A stretch of DNA of 64,000 nt from Kitasatospora sp. NBC_01287 (lineage in GTDB: Bacteria; Actinomycetota; Actinomycetes; Streptomycetales; Streptomycetaceae). The stretch covers positions 6,856,001 through 6,920,000 of the forward strand of contig NZ_JAPEPB010000001.1 of assembly GCF_026340565.1 (NCBI RefSeq). Reading direction: 5' to 3'. Position numbers and translations under genes: made by a program. Below are positions 51,074 through 59,316 of the stretch, one piece after another. The notes under the pieces were generated by a model, which made no database searches, was not told the DNA's origin, and was given only the letters and a program-made list of their open reading frames with translations. The first letter of the stretch is position 1. Each line of letters opens with the position of its first letter.

Positions 51074-52179
51074 TCGGCCCGCCGCGCGTGCAGTTCGGCG
51101 CGGACGAGTTCGAGGAGGCGGCCCGACCAGTTGCGGCCCCGGCCGGCGTTGTCGCCCCAGAAGTCCGAGTCCATGTCGTCGTAGAGCACGGTCGCGTCGT
51201 CCGTCGCCAGCAGGATCTCGGCCAGGTCGGGGTGTTGCGCGTACTTGGCGCGCAGCAGCCCGGTCAGCACGGCGGTCCGGGCCTGTGTCCAGCCCTCGCG
51301 GCGCGCTGCCCCGGCCGCGAGCGTGCGGGCGGCGGACGGGGTCTCGGCTGCCGCGATCGCGGCCCGCAGTTCGGGTCGGGCCAGGGACAGGGCCAAGTAG
51401 GCGCGGGCGACGGAGGGGTAGTCGACCTCCCCGACGGTGATCGGGGCCGGGTAGTCGTTGCGCAGGCCGAGCTTGCCGGGGTCGGCCGCCGGCTTGTTCG
51501 GGAACGACTGGTACAGCTTGACCGCCGGGGCGTGCGAAGCCACCGGCCCGTCCGCCGGCACCCGAGAGGGCCGCTCGGCGATCCAGCGGGCCCGCTCCTC
51601 GAAGTAGGCGACCGCCTCGTCGTAGTCCTCCTGGGTGATCGGGTGGTCGAACGAGTGGTAGGACTGCCCGCCGGGCCCGGCCAGCAGCACCCGCAGCGGC
51701 TGGTCCTTGCGGTCCATGTCGCCCAGCGCGTAACGGCGCCGCGACTCCGGGACGGCCAGGAAGGCGGCCCTGGCGGCGGCCCGGTTCTCCTCCGTCCGGT
51801 CGGCGAGGAAGACGTCGACGGCCGCGAGGCAGCGGCCGGTCGAGTCGGGCCGGCCGTTCAGCTGGTCGATGGTGTCCCGCACCTCGGCGAGCAGCAGCTC
51901 GGGGGTGAGCCAGCTGTCCGGCTCGCCGAACGTCCAGGAGGCCAGATCGTGTGCGGAGGCCTCGGCGCCCTCGGGGAAGTCGGTGGCGACCCAGCCGCTG
52001 CCGAGCTTCTCCTCGAACTCCTCGACGGTGACCAGTTCCCAGCAGTCGATGAGCCCGTCGGCGTAGATGAACAGGTCGGTCAGGAAGTAGCGGCCGCCGT
52101 TGCGGATGAAGGCGTGCCGCCAGGTGCCGGGGATGCGGACGCCGTCCGCCGTGCGATGGGTGATCCGGTTGCCGATCAT
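51058..52179 (-). CDS. NADAR-domain protein with extra N-terminal domain
   Basis: A 373-residue protein. The C-terminal half (about 220-370) has the NADAR/YbiA pattern: GLRNDYPAPITVGEVDYPSVARAYLAL, then AAAETPSAARTLA, LLATDDATVLYDDMDSDFWGDNAG and GRNWSGRLLELVRAEL. NADAR proteins cleave ADP-ribose-type or riboflavin-precursor N-glycosidic bonds, and some reverse ADP-ribosylation of DNA bases. Residues 1-100 (RIPGTWRHAFIRNGGRYFLTD) form a separate uncharacterised domain common in actinobacteria. The middle contains SQESYHSFDHPIT-like sequence. Some conserved NADAR residues differ (ARAY in place of EHAYQ), so catalysis needs testing. Stand-alone, convergent with the MFS gene. Confidence 0.7.
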   Translation of the reverse strand: MIGNRITHRTADGVRIPGTWRHAFIRNGGRYFLTDLFIYADGLIDCWELVTVEEFEEKLGSGWVATDFPEGAEASAHDLASWTFGEPDSWLTPELLLAEVRDTIDQLNGRPDSTGRCLAAVDVFLADRTEENRAAARAAFLAVPESRRRYALGDMDRKDQPLRVLLAGPGGQSYHSFDHPITQEDYDEAVAYFEERARWIAERPSRVPADGPVASHAPAVKLYQSFPNKPAADPGKLGLRNDYPAPITVGEVDYPSVARAYLALSLARPELRAAIAAAETPSAARTLAAGAARREGWTQARTAVLTGLLRAKYAQHPDLAEILLATDDATVLYDDMDSDFWGDNAGRGRNWSGRLLELVRAELHARRAEITER

Positions 52180-52233
52180 CCGGGAATTGTCGCGCGGCGG
52201 CCGCCGGGGAGGCCGGGGATTTTCGGGCTGGGT

Positions 52234-52273
52234 CCAGCGACTTCGCGCTCGGCCCAGCGACTTCGCGCTCAGC
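52234..52273. repeat. 20-bp tandem duplication across a stop codon
   Basis: CCAGCGACTTCGCGCTCRGC is present at 52234-52253 and 52254-52273, with a partial third copy. The second copy contains the stop of the lysE-like gene (52269-52271). Confidence 0.85.
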
Positions 52274-52965
52274 CCAGTGACGCGGTGGCGAGCTTGGCGG
52301 CGAACCCGAGGAACAGCGAGCCGACCCCGCCGGTCATCGACGCCGCCAGCCGCCTGCGTCGGCGGAACGCCGAGGCCAGGCGGTCGCCGCCGAGGATGAG
52401 CGCACTCAGGTAGGACAGCGAGAAGACCTGCACGATCGCCCCGAGCACGGTGAACGCCTCGGCCGGGTGGGCGGCGCGCGGATCGACGAACTGGGTGAAG
52501 AACGCCAGGAAGAAGAGGATCGCCTTCGGGTTGAGCAGGCTGACGATCAGCGCCTTGCGGAACGGACGTTCGCGGAACGGGCGTTCGCGGAACGGGCGTT
52601 CGCGGAACGGGCGTTCAGCGCCGGTCTCGGGCCGGGCCCCGGCCGACGGGCCGGTGCGGCGGCCGCGCAGCGCGGTTGCCGCCGAGCGCAGCATGCCGAT
52701 GCCCAGGTAGCTGAGGTAGCCGGCGCCGAGCCACTTGATCACGTCGAAGGCCGCGGGCGAGCGCGTCAGCAGCGAGGCCGCGGGCGAGCGCGGTGACGGT
52801 GATCAGCGCCGTGTCGCCGAGGAACACCCCGAAGGCCGCGCGGTAGCCGACCCGCACCCCCTTGCGGGCCGCGACCGAGAGCACGTAGAGCGAGTTCGGT
52901 CCGGGCAGCAGGACGATGAGCAGCGCGCCCAGCGCGAACTCGGGGAGGTTGAGGGTGCCGAACAT
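52269..52965 (-). pseudogene. LysE/RhtB amino-acid exporter, frameshifted
   Basis: The N-terminal part begins at the ATG at 52965 (MFGTLNLPEFALGALLIVLL, PGPNSLYVLSVAARKG, the LysE signature) and loses frame after VTAL. The remainder continues in another frame (VIKWLGAGYLSYLGIGML, LLNPKAILFFLAFFTQF) to the stop at 52269. Removing one G from the G run at 52782-52784 restores a normal 231-residue protein. The damage is a one-base insertion or a sequencing error. The cytoplasmic loop carries four RPFRE/K repeats absent from typical relatives. Divergent from an Lrp-type regulator, its expected controller. Confidence 0.8.
52556..52615. repeat. 15-bp tandem repeat inside lysE, four copies
   Basis: Four units of CGCGGAACGGGCGTT (the first with two changes) encode RPFRE-type pentapeptides in frame, enlarging the central loop of the exporter. 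Confidence 0.9.
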
Positions 52966-52993
52966 GTCTGGGCCTTTCCGGGAGCCGTCGTGT

Positions 52994-53041
52994 TGATCAC
53001 CAAGTGTTACGGTGTCCCGGCGAATCCTGAAGGGGTGATCA
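52994..53041. promoter_or_regulatory. inverted repeat, possible Lrp sites
   Basis: TGATCACC at 52994-53001 and GGTGATCA at 53034-53041 are perfect complements 40 bases apart in the gap between the divergent lysE-like and lrp-like genes. The spacing of about four helical turns would suit wrapping by an Lrp octamer. Confidence 0.4.
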
Positions 53042-53556
53042 TGGGCGTTCCGGCCACCGCACCGAAAGAACCACGGCATCCGCGGCCATCCGCCGATGAT
53101 CCCTCAGCCCGGTTCGACAGCCTGGACATCCGGCTGCTCGAACTGGTCCAGACCGAGGGCCGGATCACCCTCAGCGAGCTCGGCCGCCGGGTCAACCTGA
53201 GCCCCGCCGCGGTGTCCGAGCGGATCCGCCGCCTGGAGGAGGGCGGCACGATCACCGGCTACGCCGCCACCGTCTCCCCGGCCCGCCTCGGCTACGGCCT
53301 GCTCGCCTTCATCCGCCTCAGCCCCGCCGCCGGGATCGGGTTCCGCGACCCGCGGCTGCGGGAGATGACCGCCCGGCCCGAGGTCCTCGAAGCCCACCAC
53401 CTCGTCGGCGAGGACGGCTGGATCCTCAAGGTCGCGGTACGGGACACCGCCCACCTCGAAGACCTGCTCGAACACGTCTCCGGCATCGGCCGCACCTCGA
53501 CCTCGATCGTGCTCTCGACGCCGGTGCAGGGCAGGGTCCTGCCACCCGCGCAGTAG
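53041..53556 (+). CDS. Lrp/AsnC family transcriptional regulator
   Basis: A 171-residue regulator. After a 25-residue tail, the HTH domain reads LDIRLLELVQTEGRITLSEL and VNLSPAAVSERIRRLEEGGTI. The RAM ligand-binding domain follows (about 80-165: LLAFIRLSP, VLEAHHLVGEDGWILKVAVRD). It probably senses an amino acid and controls the divergent LysE exporter. ATG at 53041 has AAGGGG six bases upstream; an in-frame GTG at 53035 is less well placed. Because the exporter is frameshifted, the regulator may have lost its target. Confidence 0.88.
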   Translation: MGVPATAPKEPRHPRPSADDPSARFDSLDIRLLELVQTEGRITLSELGRRVNLSPAAVSERIRRLEEGGTITGYAATVSPARLGYGLLAFIRLSPAAGIGFRDPRLREMTARPEVLEAHHLVGEDGWILKVAVRDTAHLEDLLEHVSGIGRTSTSIVLSTPVQGRVLPPAQ

Positions 53557-53917
53557 ACGGGCTTGAGGCCGGTGAGCTCGCGTGTTCGGGTGTCGCCCAT
53601 CCGCGGCCGAGTCCACCTGGGGCTCACGCTGCTACCGGAGCCCGCGCGGCCGAGCTCCACGACGGTGGAACTGACCGCCCGCCCGATCGCCGCGGAGTAG
53701 CAGGCCCCTTTCCAGCCAATCGAGTTGTACCCGCCAGGCGCCCTTCACGGCCCGGCGGGTGGCGGCGAGGATCGGCGGGACGGCACCCGGCGCCGCTCCT
53801 GCTGCGCCGGGCCGACCAGCGTCCATCGCACGCCACTTGGACCTGGTACTAGGTTCACCATGAGATCGGGTGCAGGTTTCATGGCACCGTCCTCCTGCGG
53901 TGCTCTAGCGTCGTGCC
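53557..53917. other. intergenic region without a recognisable gene
   Basis: This 361-base gap lies between the lrp-like gene and the sensor kinase gene. Short reading frames run through it on both strands but none has a family motif, a Shine-Dalgarno or consistent third-position bias. TAGCGT at 53906-53911 is the likely -10 of the kinase gene. Confidence 0.6.
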
Positions 53918-55165
53918 ATGACGATTCCAGCCGGACTGAGACGCACGGTCCTCCGGGCGCAGCGGGACACCGGCTTTCTTGCCACTGGTGTGCTGCCGCA
54001 CCTGGCGCTGGTGCCCGTGTGGGCCTGGGCGGCGGCGACCACCGCCAGGACGGGGAACTGGCTCCTTACGGCTTCCGTGTCGGCCGCCCTGGTCCTGCTC
54101 GGTACCCCGGTGCTGACGGCCGTTCAGCGGACTCGCTACCGGGTGCTCATCGGTGTGGACGTCCCCCGGCTCACCCCCACCGCGCCGGGACAGTGGACGT
54201 GGGCCTCGACCGCCCGGTGGCTCGCGGCGACCCGGCCTTGGCGCAAGATCGGCTACCACCTCCTGCTGGGCCCGCTGCTCGCGCTGCTGGAGCTGCTGGT
54301 GCTCGCGGTGGCAGCGGTGTGCCTCGCGGGCGCCATCGCCTACGCCTGGTCATGGGTGCTGCCAACCGGAATCCGCCAGGACTGGTTCGGCTACCTGACC
54401 CAGCTGCCGGCTTACACAGCGGCTGGACTCCTCCTCCTGTGCGCCCTGCCCTGGACCACGCGGGCGGTGGCCCGCGCCGAGGCGCGGCTGGCGTTGGGCC
54501 TGCTCGGGCCCAGCCGGGCGCAGCGGCTCCAGGAGCGGGTCGATCAGCTGGCCGTGAGCCGGACCGACTTGATCGAGGCCGTCGACGCGGAGCGCCGCCG
54601 GATCGAGCGCGACCTGCACGACGGCACCCAGCAGCGGTTGGTGTCTCTCGCGGTCAACCTGGGTCTGGCCATTGCCACCCGCCCGGACCTGCCGGGTGAT
54701 GCCCGCGAGGTGATCGCGAGAGCGCACCTGGAGGCGAAGGAGGCGATCGCCGAACTCAATGACCTGGTGCGGGGGCTGCACCCGGCCGTGCTCGAAGACC
54801 GAGGTCTGGACGCGGCGTTGTCCGGGCTGGCTGCCCGCACGCCCCTGCCGGTGCGGCTGCGGGTCAATCTGGAGGAGCGGCTGGCGCCCAACGTGGAGTC
54901 AGTCGCGTACTTCGTGATCTCCGAGGCGCTGACCAATGCGACGAAGCACGCCAACGCGATGCGTGCGGAGGTGATGGTCCGTCAGGTCGGCGAGGTGCTG
55001 CGAGTGCGCGTCACCGACGACGGGCTGGGCGGTGCCGACGCCGCCGCCGGCACGGGGCTGACCGGGCTGGCCAAGCGGGTCGGCTCCCTCGACGGGGCCT
55101 TCCACGTCAGCAGCCCCGTTGGCGGGCCCACCACCATCACCGCGGAGCTGCCGTGCGCGCGGTGA
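53918..55165 (+). CDS. NarL-type sensor histidine kinase
   Basis: A 415-residue sensor kinase with four likely membrane helices in the first 190 residues (about 25-43, 48-66, 112-145 and 160-180). A short coiled segment follows, then the HisKA_3 phosphoacceptor region ERRRIERDLHDGTQQRLVSL (about residue 225, with the histidine to be phosphorylated). The HATPase domain has SEALTNATKHANA (N box), VTDDGLGGADA and GTGLTGLAKRV. There is no large outer sensor domain, so it may sense the membrane itself, as do several actinobacterial envelope-stress kinases. The ATG at 53918 has no Shine-Dalgarno but a TAGCGT hexamer six bases upstream. It overlaps the response-regulator gene by 13 bases. Confidence 0.92.
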   Translation: MTIPAGLRRTVLRAQRDTGFLATGVLPHLALVPVWAWAAATTARTGNWLLTASVSAALVLLGTPVLTAVQRTRYRVLIGVDVPRLTPTAPGQWTWASTARWLAATRPWRKIGYHLLLGPLLALLELLVLAVAAVCLAGAIAYAWSWVLPTGIRQDWFGYLTQLPAYTAAGLLLLCALPWTTRAVARAEARLALGLLGPSRAQRLQERVDQLAVSRTDLIEAVDAERRRIERDLHDGTQQRLVSLAVNLGLAIATRPDLPGDAREVIARAHLEAKEAIAELNDLVRGLHPAVLEDRGLDAALSGLAARTPLPVRLRVNLEERLAPNVESVAYFVISEALTNATKHANAMRAEVMVRQVGEVLRVRVTDDGLGGADAAAGTGLTGLAKRVGSLDGAFHVSSPVGGPTTITAELPCAR

Positions 55166-55803
55166 TCGCCGAGGATTCGGTGTTGTTGCGGGTCGGCCTG
55201 ATCAAGGTGCTGGAGATGGGCGGGTTCCAGGTCGCCGCGGAAGCCGGCGACGCGGAGGGGCTGTTGGCGGCAGTGGCGGAGCACCGGCCCGAACTTGCCT
55301 TGATCGACGTCCGGATGCCGCCCGGCTTCACCGACGAGGGGGTGCGGGCGGCGATGGAGATCCGTCGGCGCTGGCCGGGGACGCCGGTGGTGCTGCTTTC
55401 GCAGTACGTGGAGGAGCGGTACGCGGCTGACCTGCTGTCTACGAACACCAGCGGTGTGGGCTACCTGCTCAAGCAGCGGGTTGCCGATGTCGCCGACTTC
55501 GTGGCGGCGGTCCGGCGAGTGGCGGCCGGGGGCACGGCCCTGGACCCGCAGGTCGTCGCCCAGTTGCTGCTGCGGCGCGACAGCGACCCGCTCGCGCGGC
55601 TGACCCCCCGCGAACGGGAGGTGCTCGGCCTGATGGCCGAGGGGCGCTCCAATGCCGGCATCGCGCAGGCGCTGGTGGTCAGCGAGAGCGCCGTGGCGAA
55701 GCACATCAACAACATCTTCGCCAAGCTCGACCTGCCCGTGGTCGACGCGGACCACCGCCGCGTCCTGGCCGTGCTGCGGTTCCTCGGAGCGTCCCGGGCC
55801 TGA
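55153..55803 (+). CDS. LuxR-family (NarL-type) response regulator
   Basis: A 216-residue response regulator. The receiver domain (about 1-120) has the acidic pocket AEDSVLLRVGL, the phosphoacceptor aspartate in LALIDVRMPPG (about residue 53) and the conserved lysine in GYLLKQRVAD. The LuxR-type HTH (about 150-205) reads LTPREREVLGLMAEGRSNAGIAQALVVSE. The start is the GTG at 55153 inside the end of the kinase gene. It is the cognate partner of the kinase. Targets are unknown; the small membrane-protein genes just downstream are candidates. Confidence 0.93.
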   Translation: MRAVIAEDSVLLRVGLIKVLEMGGFQVAAEAGDAEGLLAAVAEHRPELALIDVRMPPGFTDEGVRAAMEIRRRWPGTPVVLLSQYVEERYAADLLSTNTSGVGYLLKQRVADVADFVAAVRRVAAGGTALDPQVVAQLLLRRDSDPLARLTPREREVLGLMAEGRSNAGIAQALVVSESAVAKHINNIFAKLDLPVVDADHRRVLAVLRFLGASRA

Positions 55804-55867
55804 CCTTGGTTGACGCCGTGGGAGCCCCGGCGGCGGGGGTGCGGGCCGGGCCGCGTAGATTCCGGGC

Positions 55868-56422
55868 ATGTCATCCGCCAGTTCGCAGGAGAAGGACCGG
55901 GACGGGACCACGCTGGAGGTCGCCTACCGGCTGCCGAGCCCCGTTGCCATGCTGCCCGCCCTCCTGCTCCCGCTGCTGCCCTCCGTGCGCCTGCTGTTCT
56001 CGGGGGACCAGCTCTCCACGGTCCTCGGGTACACCGACATCGTGCTGGTCGTCGCGGCCCTGGGGTTCGTCCTGACCGTGCTGCGCCGTCAGCGGGCGCA
56101 GGAGTGGGCACTGCGGCTGGACGCCGCCGGGGTCACCGTCCGGGGTGCGGGGACGGTTCCGTGGTCGGAGCTGCGTGAGGTCAGGTCGGTGGCCGGGCGG
56201 GGCCTGCGCCCGGCGGTCGTGGTCTTCACGGCCCGGCCGGGGGTCGTGCTCGCCGCGTTCCCCACCATGCTGCCGTTCGCCCGCTCGGAGCGTCGGGCCA
56301 CCGCGCTGGTGAAGAAGTACGGCGGCCCGCTGGTGGTGCCGTCCGCCGGGCTGAGCGCGAGCCTGCCCGAGGTGCTCGCGGCGGTGCGGCGGTGCGGCGA
56401 GGTGCCGGTGAGGACCGGCTGA
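55868..56422 (+). CDS. PH-like membrane protein, paralogue A
   Basis: A 184-residue protein with two membrane helices (about 27-45 and 57-75) followed by a bacterial PH-like domain (about 80-184) that begins WALRLDAAGVTVRGAGTVPWSELREV. The arrangement resembles bacterial PH/YdbT-type envelope proteins of unknown function. A closely similar gene of identical length lies at 57153-57707. TAGATT six bases before the ATG and no Shine-Dalgarno suggest a leaderless mRNA. The position after a two-component system is suggestive but not proof of co-regulation. Confidence 0.7.
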   Translation: MSSASSQEKDRDGTTLEVAYRLPSPVAMLPALLLPLLPSVRLLFSGDQLSTVLGYTDIVLVVAALGFVLTVLRRQRAQEWALRLDAAGVTVRGAGTVPWSELREVRSVAGRGLRPAVVVFTARPGVVLAAFPTMLPFARSERRATALVKKYGGPLVVPSAGLSASLPEVLAAVRRCGEVPVRTG

Positions 56423-56451
56423 CCGTCGGAGGGCTCGGCTAGTGTGCCCGG

Positions 56452-57162
56452 ATGACCGATTCCTCCTACGTCTCCGCCGTGCGGGAGTCCTACGACACCG
56501 TCGCGGACGACTACGCGAAGCACGTCCCCGCCCCCGCCGAACTGGACGCGCTGTCACGCGCGATGCTGGCCGCGTTCGCCGAACTCGTGCGCAGCGCCGG
56601 CCCGGGGGTGGTCGCGGACCTGGGGTGCGGGCCCGGCAAGGTGACGGCCCATCTGGTGAAGTTGGGCGTGGAGGCGTTCGGCGTGGACGTGTCGCCGAGG
56701 ATGATCGAGCTGGCGCGGGCGGCCCATCCCGAACTGCGGTTCAGCGTGGGCTCGATGACCGCGCTGGAGGTGGGCGACGGGGAGCTGGGCGGCATCCTGG
56801 CCCACTACTCCGTCCACCACACGCCGCCGGAGCTGCTGCCGGTGGTGTTCGCCGAGTTCCACCGCACCCTGGCGCCCGGTGGGCAGTTGATGATCGTCAC
56901 CCGGGTGGTCGCCGCCGAGTACGAGCACGTGCGGCTGACGCACGCCTACGGTGAGCATCCCGCGCCCTTCGACTCGCATCTGCTGCCGGCGGACCGGATC
57001 GCCGAACTCCTGGAGCAGGCCGGGCTCGTGGTCACCGCGCGGCTGGTGCGGGAGCCGGGGGAGGGGATGAAGCGGCAGGTCGCGAGCCTGGTGGCCGGAA
57101 AGCCGGGGGCCGCTGGATCGCGCGGGAGGTGGGGAGGCGTAGATTCCGCCGTATGCCATTAG
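56452..57162 (+). CDS. class I SAM-dependent methyltransferase
   Basis: A 236-residue methyltransferase. Motif I is VVADLGCGPGKVTAHLVKLG (about residues 53-72), the acidic loop GVDVSPRMIELAR, and motif IV GGILAHYSVHHTPPELLP. The opening SYVSAVRESYDTVADDYAKH is typical of small-molecule methyltransferases in actinobacteria. It sits between two paralogous PH-like genes and overlaps the second by ten bases. TAGTGT six bases before the ATG may be a -10 for a leaderless transcript. Substrate unknown. Confidence 0.85.
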   Translation: MTDSSYVSAVRESYDTVADDYAKHVPAPAELDALSRAMLAAFAELVRSAGPGVVADLGCGPGKVTAHLVKLGVEAFGVDVSPRMIELARAAHPELRFSVGSMTALEVGDGELGGILAHYSVHHTPPELLPVVFAEFHRTLAPGGQLMIVTRVVAAEYEHVRLTHAYGEHPAPFDSHLLPADRIAELLEQAGLVVTARLVREPGEGMKRQVASLVAGKPGAAGSRGRWGGVDSAVCH

Positions 57163-57707
57163 TTGGTTCGCAGGAGCAGGACCCGCGCCGGGCCGCGCTG
57201 GAGGTCGGGTACCGACGTCCGGGATCCGCCGGGTCGATACTCGTGCTCGTGCTACCGGCGTACTTCGCCGGCCGCTTCCTGGCTTCGCCGAATCACGTCC
57301 TCGTTGACCTCGGCTGGGTCGTCTCCGCGCTCTTCCCCGTGTTGGTGGTGTCCCTCCTGGTGGTGGAGCGCCGTCGGCGGACGCAAGGGTGGGCGCTGCG
57401 GCTGGACGCCGCCGGGGTCACGGTCCGGGATGCGGGGACGGTTCCGTGGTCGGAGCTGAGCGAGGTCCGCTGGACGGTCAGGCGGGGCCTGCGCCCGGCG
57501 GCCGTGGTCTTCACGGCCCGGCCGGGGGTCCCGCTCGCCGCCTTCCCCACGATGCTGCCGTTCGCCCGCTCGAAGTGGCGGGCCGCCAGGCTGGTGAAGC
57601 GCTATGGCGGCCCGCTGGTGGTGCTGTCCAGCCCCTTGCCCCCGCGCCTGCCTGAGGTGCTCGCGGCGGTGCAGCGGTACAGCGAGGTGCCGGTGACGAC
57701 CGACTGA
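57153..57707 (+). CDS. PH-like membrane protein, paralogue B
   Basis: A 184-residue protein of the same length and layout as the gene at 55868-56422. It has two membrane helices (about 29-47 and 56-72), then the PH-like domain starting WALRLDAAGVTVRDAGTVPW. The nearly identical stretches FTARPGV, LAAFPTMLPFARS and KRYGGPLVV show recent duplication. The similarity also covers about ten bases before the start (CGTAGATTCC) and about 25 bases after the stop. Copy B overlaps the methyltransferase end by ten bases. Confidence 0.7.
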   Translation: MPLVGSQEQDPRRAALEVGYRRPGSAGSILVLVLPAYFAGRFLASPNHVLVDLGWVVSALFPVLVVSLLVVERRRRTQGWALRLDAAGVTVRDAGTVPWSELSEVRWTVRRGLRPAAVVFTARPGVPLAAFPTMLPFARSKWRAARLVKRYGGPLVVLSSPLPPRLPEVLAAVQRYSEVPVTTD

Positions 57708-57742
57708 CCGTCGGGGGGCTCGGCTCTGGCAGTCTGGTCCGT

Positions 57743-59047
57743 ATGAAGACGAAGACGTATGAGACAAGTGGTGCGCCGTCCGTGACGGTTGACACGTTGT
57801 GCGATCGGATCGATGAGATGGACCGTGTCATCCATGCCTTCGTCTCCGATTCGGAGACGGGCGCCGCCCGGCGGGAACGCGTTCGCGGGGAGCTCCAACG
57901 GGTCCACGAGCGTTGGCCGGTCGCTGAGTCGCGACCGCCGTTGTTCGGCGTCCCGGTCGCGGTGAAGGACATCGTGAACGTGGACGGGCTGCCCACGCGA
58001 GGTGGCTCCGCGCTGCCCCCGGAGGTGTTCGAGGGCGGACAGGCAGGAGTCGTGGACCGGCTTCGCCATGCCGGAGCCCTGATCGCGGGGAAGACCGTGA
58101 CGGCAGAGTTCGCGATGACTGCACCAGGCCCGACAGTTAATCCACACGCCCACGACCACACGCCCGGCGGCTCCAGCAGCGGGTCGGCGGCAGCGGTCGC
58201 AGCGGGAATGGTGCCGCTGGCCATCGGTACGCAGACGGTCGGGTCGATGATCCGTCCCGCGGCGTACTGCGGTGTCGTGGGGTTCAAGCCGACGGCCCGT
58301 CGGATACCGGTCGACGGCGTGATCGCCAACGTACCGACCCTCGACACCATCGGGGTCTTCGCCGCGACGCTCTCCGCCGTGGCGACGGCAGCGGCCGTGC
58401 TGTGCGACGGCTGGCAGCCGGTGCGGGACGTCGAGCGGAAGCGCCCAGTGCTCGGCGTGCCCGACGGGCCCTACCTGGAGCAGGCCGGAACGGAGGCGCG
58501 TGCGGCATTCGAAGCGCAGGTGGCAGCCCTGTCGAGCGCCGGGTTCCCCGTACGGCGCATCCCCATGTTCTCGGACCTCGCCCGTGCTGCCGACGACCTG
58601 TTCACGGTGAACCGCTACGAAGCCGCACAGAGCCACGCCGAGTGGTTCCCCCGGTACGGCGCCCTCTACCGACAGCAATCCGTAGCCACGATCCGTCAGG
58701 GGCAGGCGATCTCCCGGGAGCAGTACGAGCACGGGTTGCGACGACGGGAAGCCTTCCGGATCAGCCTGTCACAGGTGACCGACGAGGCAGACGTCGATGT
58801 CTGGATCTGCCCCGCTGCCACCGGCCCGGCACCGCACGGTCTGGCCGGCACGGGCAGCTCCGCCATGTGCCTGCCCTGGAGCTACGCCGGCTGGCCTTCC
58901 CTCTCCGTCCCCGCCGGGCGGACCGAGAACGGCCTGCCGCTCGGCCTGCAGTGCGTCAGCCCCGCAGGAAGTGACGAGCGGCTGCTGGACCGGGCGCAGG
59001 CCATCGAGACGCTGATGCCCCCCACTGGCTTCCCGCCCCACAGGTGA
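57743..59047 (+). CDS. amidase signature family hydrolase
   Basis: A 434-residue amidase. The catalytic lysine lies in GVPVAVKDIVNVDGLPT (about residue 74), the glycine/serine motif is TPGGSSSGSAAAVAAGMVPL, and the nucleophile serine follows in GTQTVGSMIRPAAYCGVVGFKP (split around the serine at about residue 173). The C-terminal part has ICPAATGPAPHGLAGTGSS and SYAGWPSLSVPAG. It is somewhat short but complete. The family covers Glu-tRNA amidotransferase subunits, allophanate hydrolases and many nitrogen-scavenging amidases; there are no GatB/C neighbours, so it is a free amidase of unknown substrate. Confidence 0.9.
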   Translation: MKTKTYETSGAPSVTVDTLCDRIDEMDRVIHAFVSDSETGAARRERVRGELQRVHERWPVAESRPPLFGVPVAVKDIVNVDGLPTRGGSALPPEVFEGGQAGVVDRLRHAGALIAGKTVTAEFAMTAPGPTVNPHAHDHTPGGSSSGSAAAVAAGMVPLAIGTQTVGSMIRPAAYCGVVGFKPTARRIPVDGVIANVPTLDTIGVFAATLSAVATAAAVLCDGWQPVRDVERKRPVLGVPDGPYLEQAGTEARAAFEAQVAALSSAGFPVRRIPMFSDLARAADDLFTVNRYEAAQSHAEWFPRYGALYRQQSVATIRQGQAISREQYEHGLRRREAFRISLSQVTDEADVDVWICPAATGPAPHGLAGTGSSAMCLPWSYAGWPSLSVPAGRTENGLPLGLQCVSPAGSDERLLDRAQAIETLMPPTGFPPHR

Positions 59048-59128
59048 CATGAGTCCGGCTGAAGCTGACGTCTGCGCGGGCCTGGGAGATGAGGTGGCTG
59101 TCATGGTGCATCGTCGATGGCCGGCCGC

Positions 59129-59285
59129 TCAGCGGATGATCAGTTCCCGGACGGCGTCGCTGACGCCGCTCCCGGAGGCGTAGTCGAACTGCCCTAGCTA
59201 GGGCCTGACCTGGTCGATCATCAGGCCGGTCTGCTCCACCGTCTCCCGCAGCAGGGCCTGCGAGGGGGACGCCACTGACCCCACG
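59129..59285 (-). pseudogene. Nudix hydrolase remnant
   Basis: Read on the minus strand, one frame gives ASPSQALLRETVEQTGLMI, close to a Nudix box (G-x5-E-x7-REUxEExGU) but with Q where the second catalytic glutamate belongs. It runs through an in-frame TAG after DQVRP and continues LGQFDYASGSGVSDAVRELI to a stop at 59129, a pattern seen after the box in Streptomyces Nudix proteins. There is no start or N-terminal domain. The remainder of the gap 59048-59316 holds nothing else I can name. Confidence 0.4.
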
Positions 59286-59316
59286 TCCGCTGGGTGTGGT
59301 TGCGGCGGACGCGGGG

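Noticed and set aside
53557..53917. Short open frames on both strands resembling basic proteins
   Set aside because: Arginine/alanine-rich translations without motif, start signal or conserved context; treated as non-coding.
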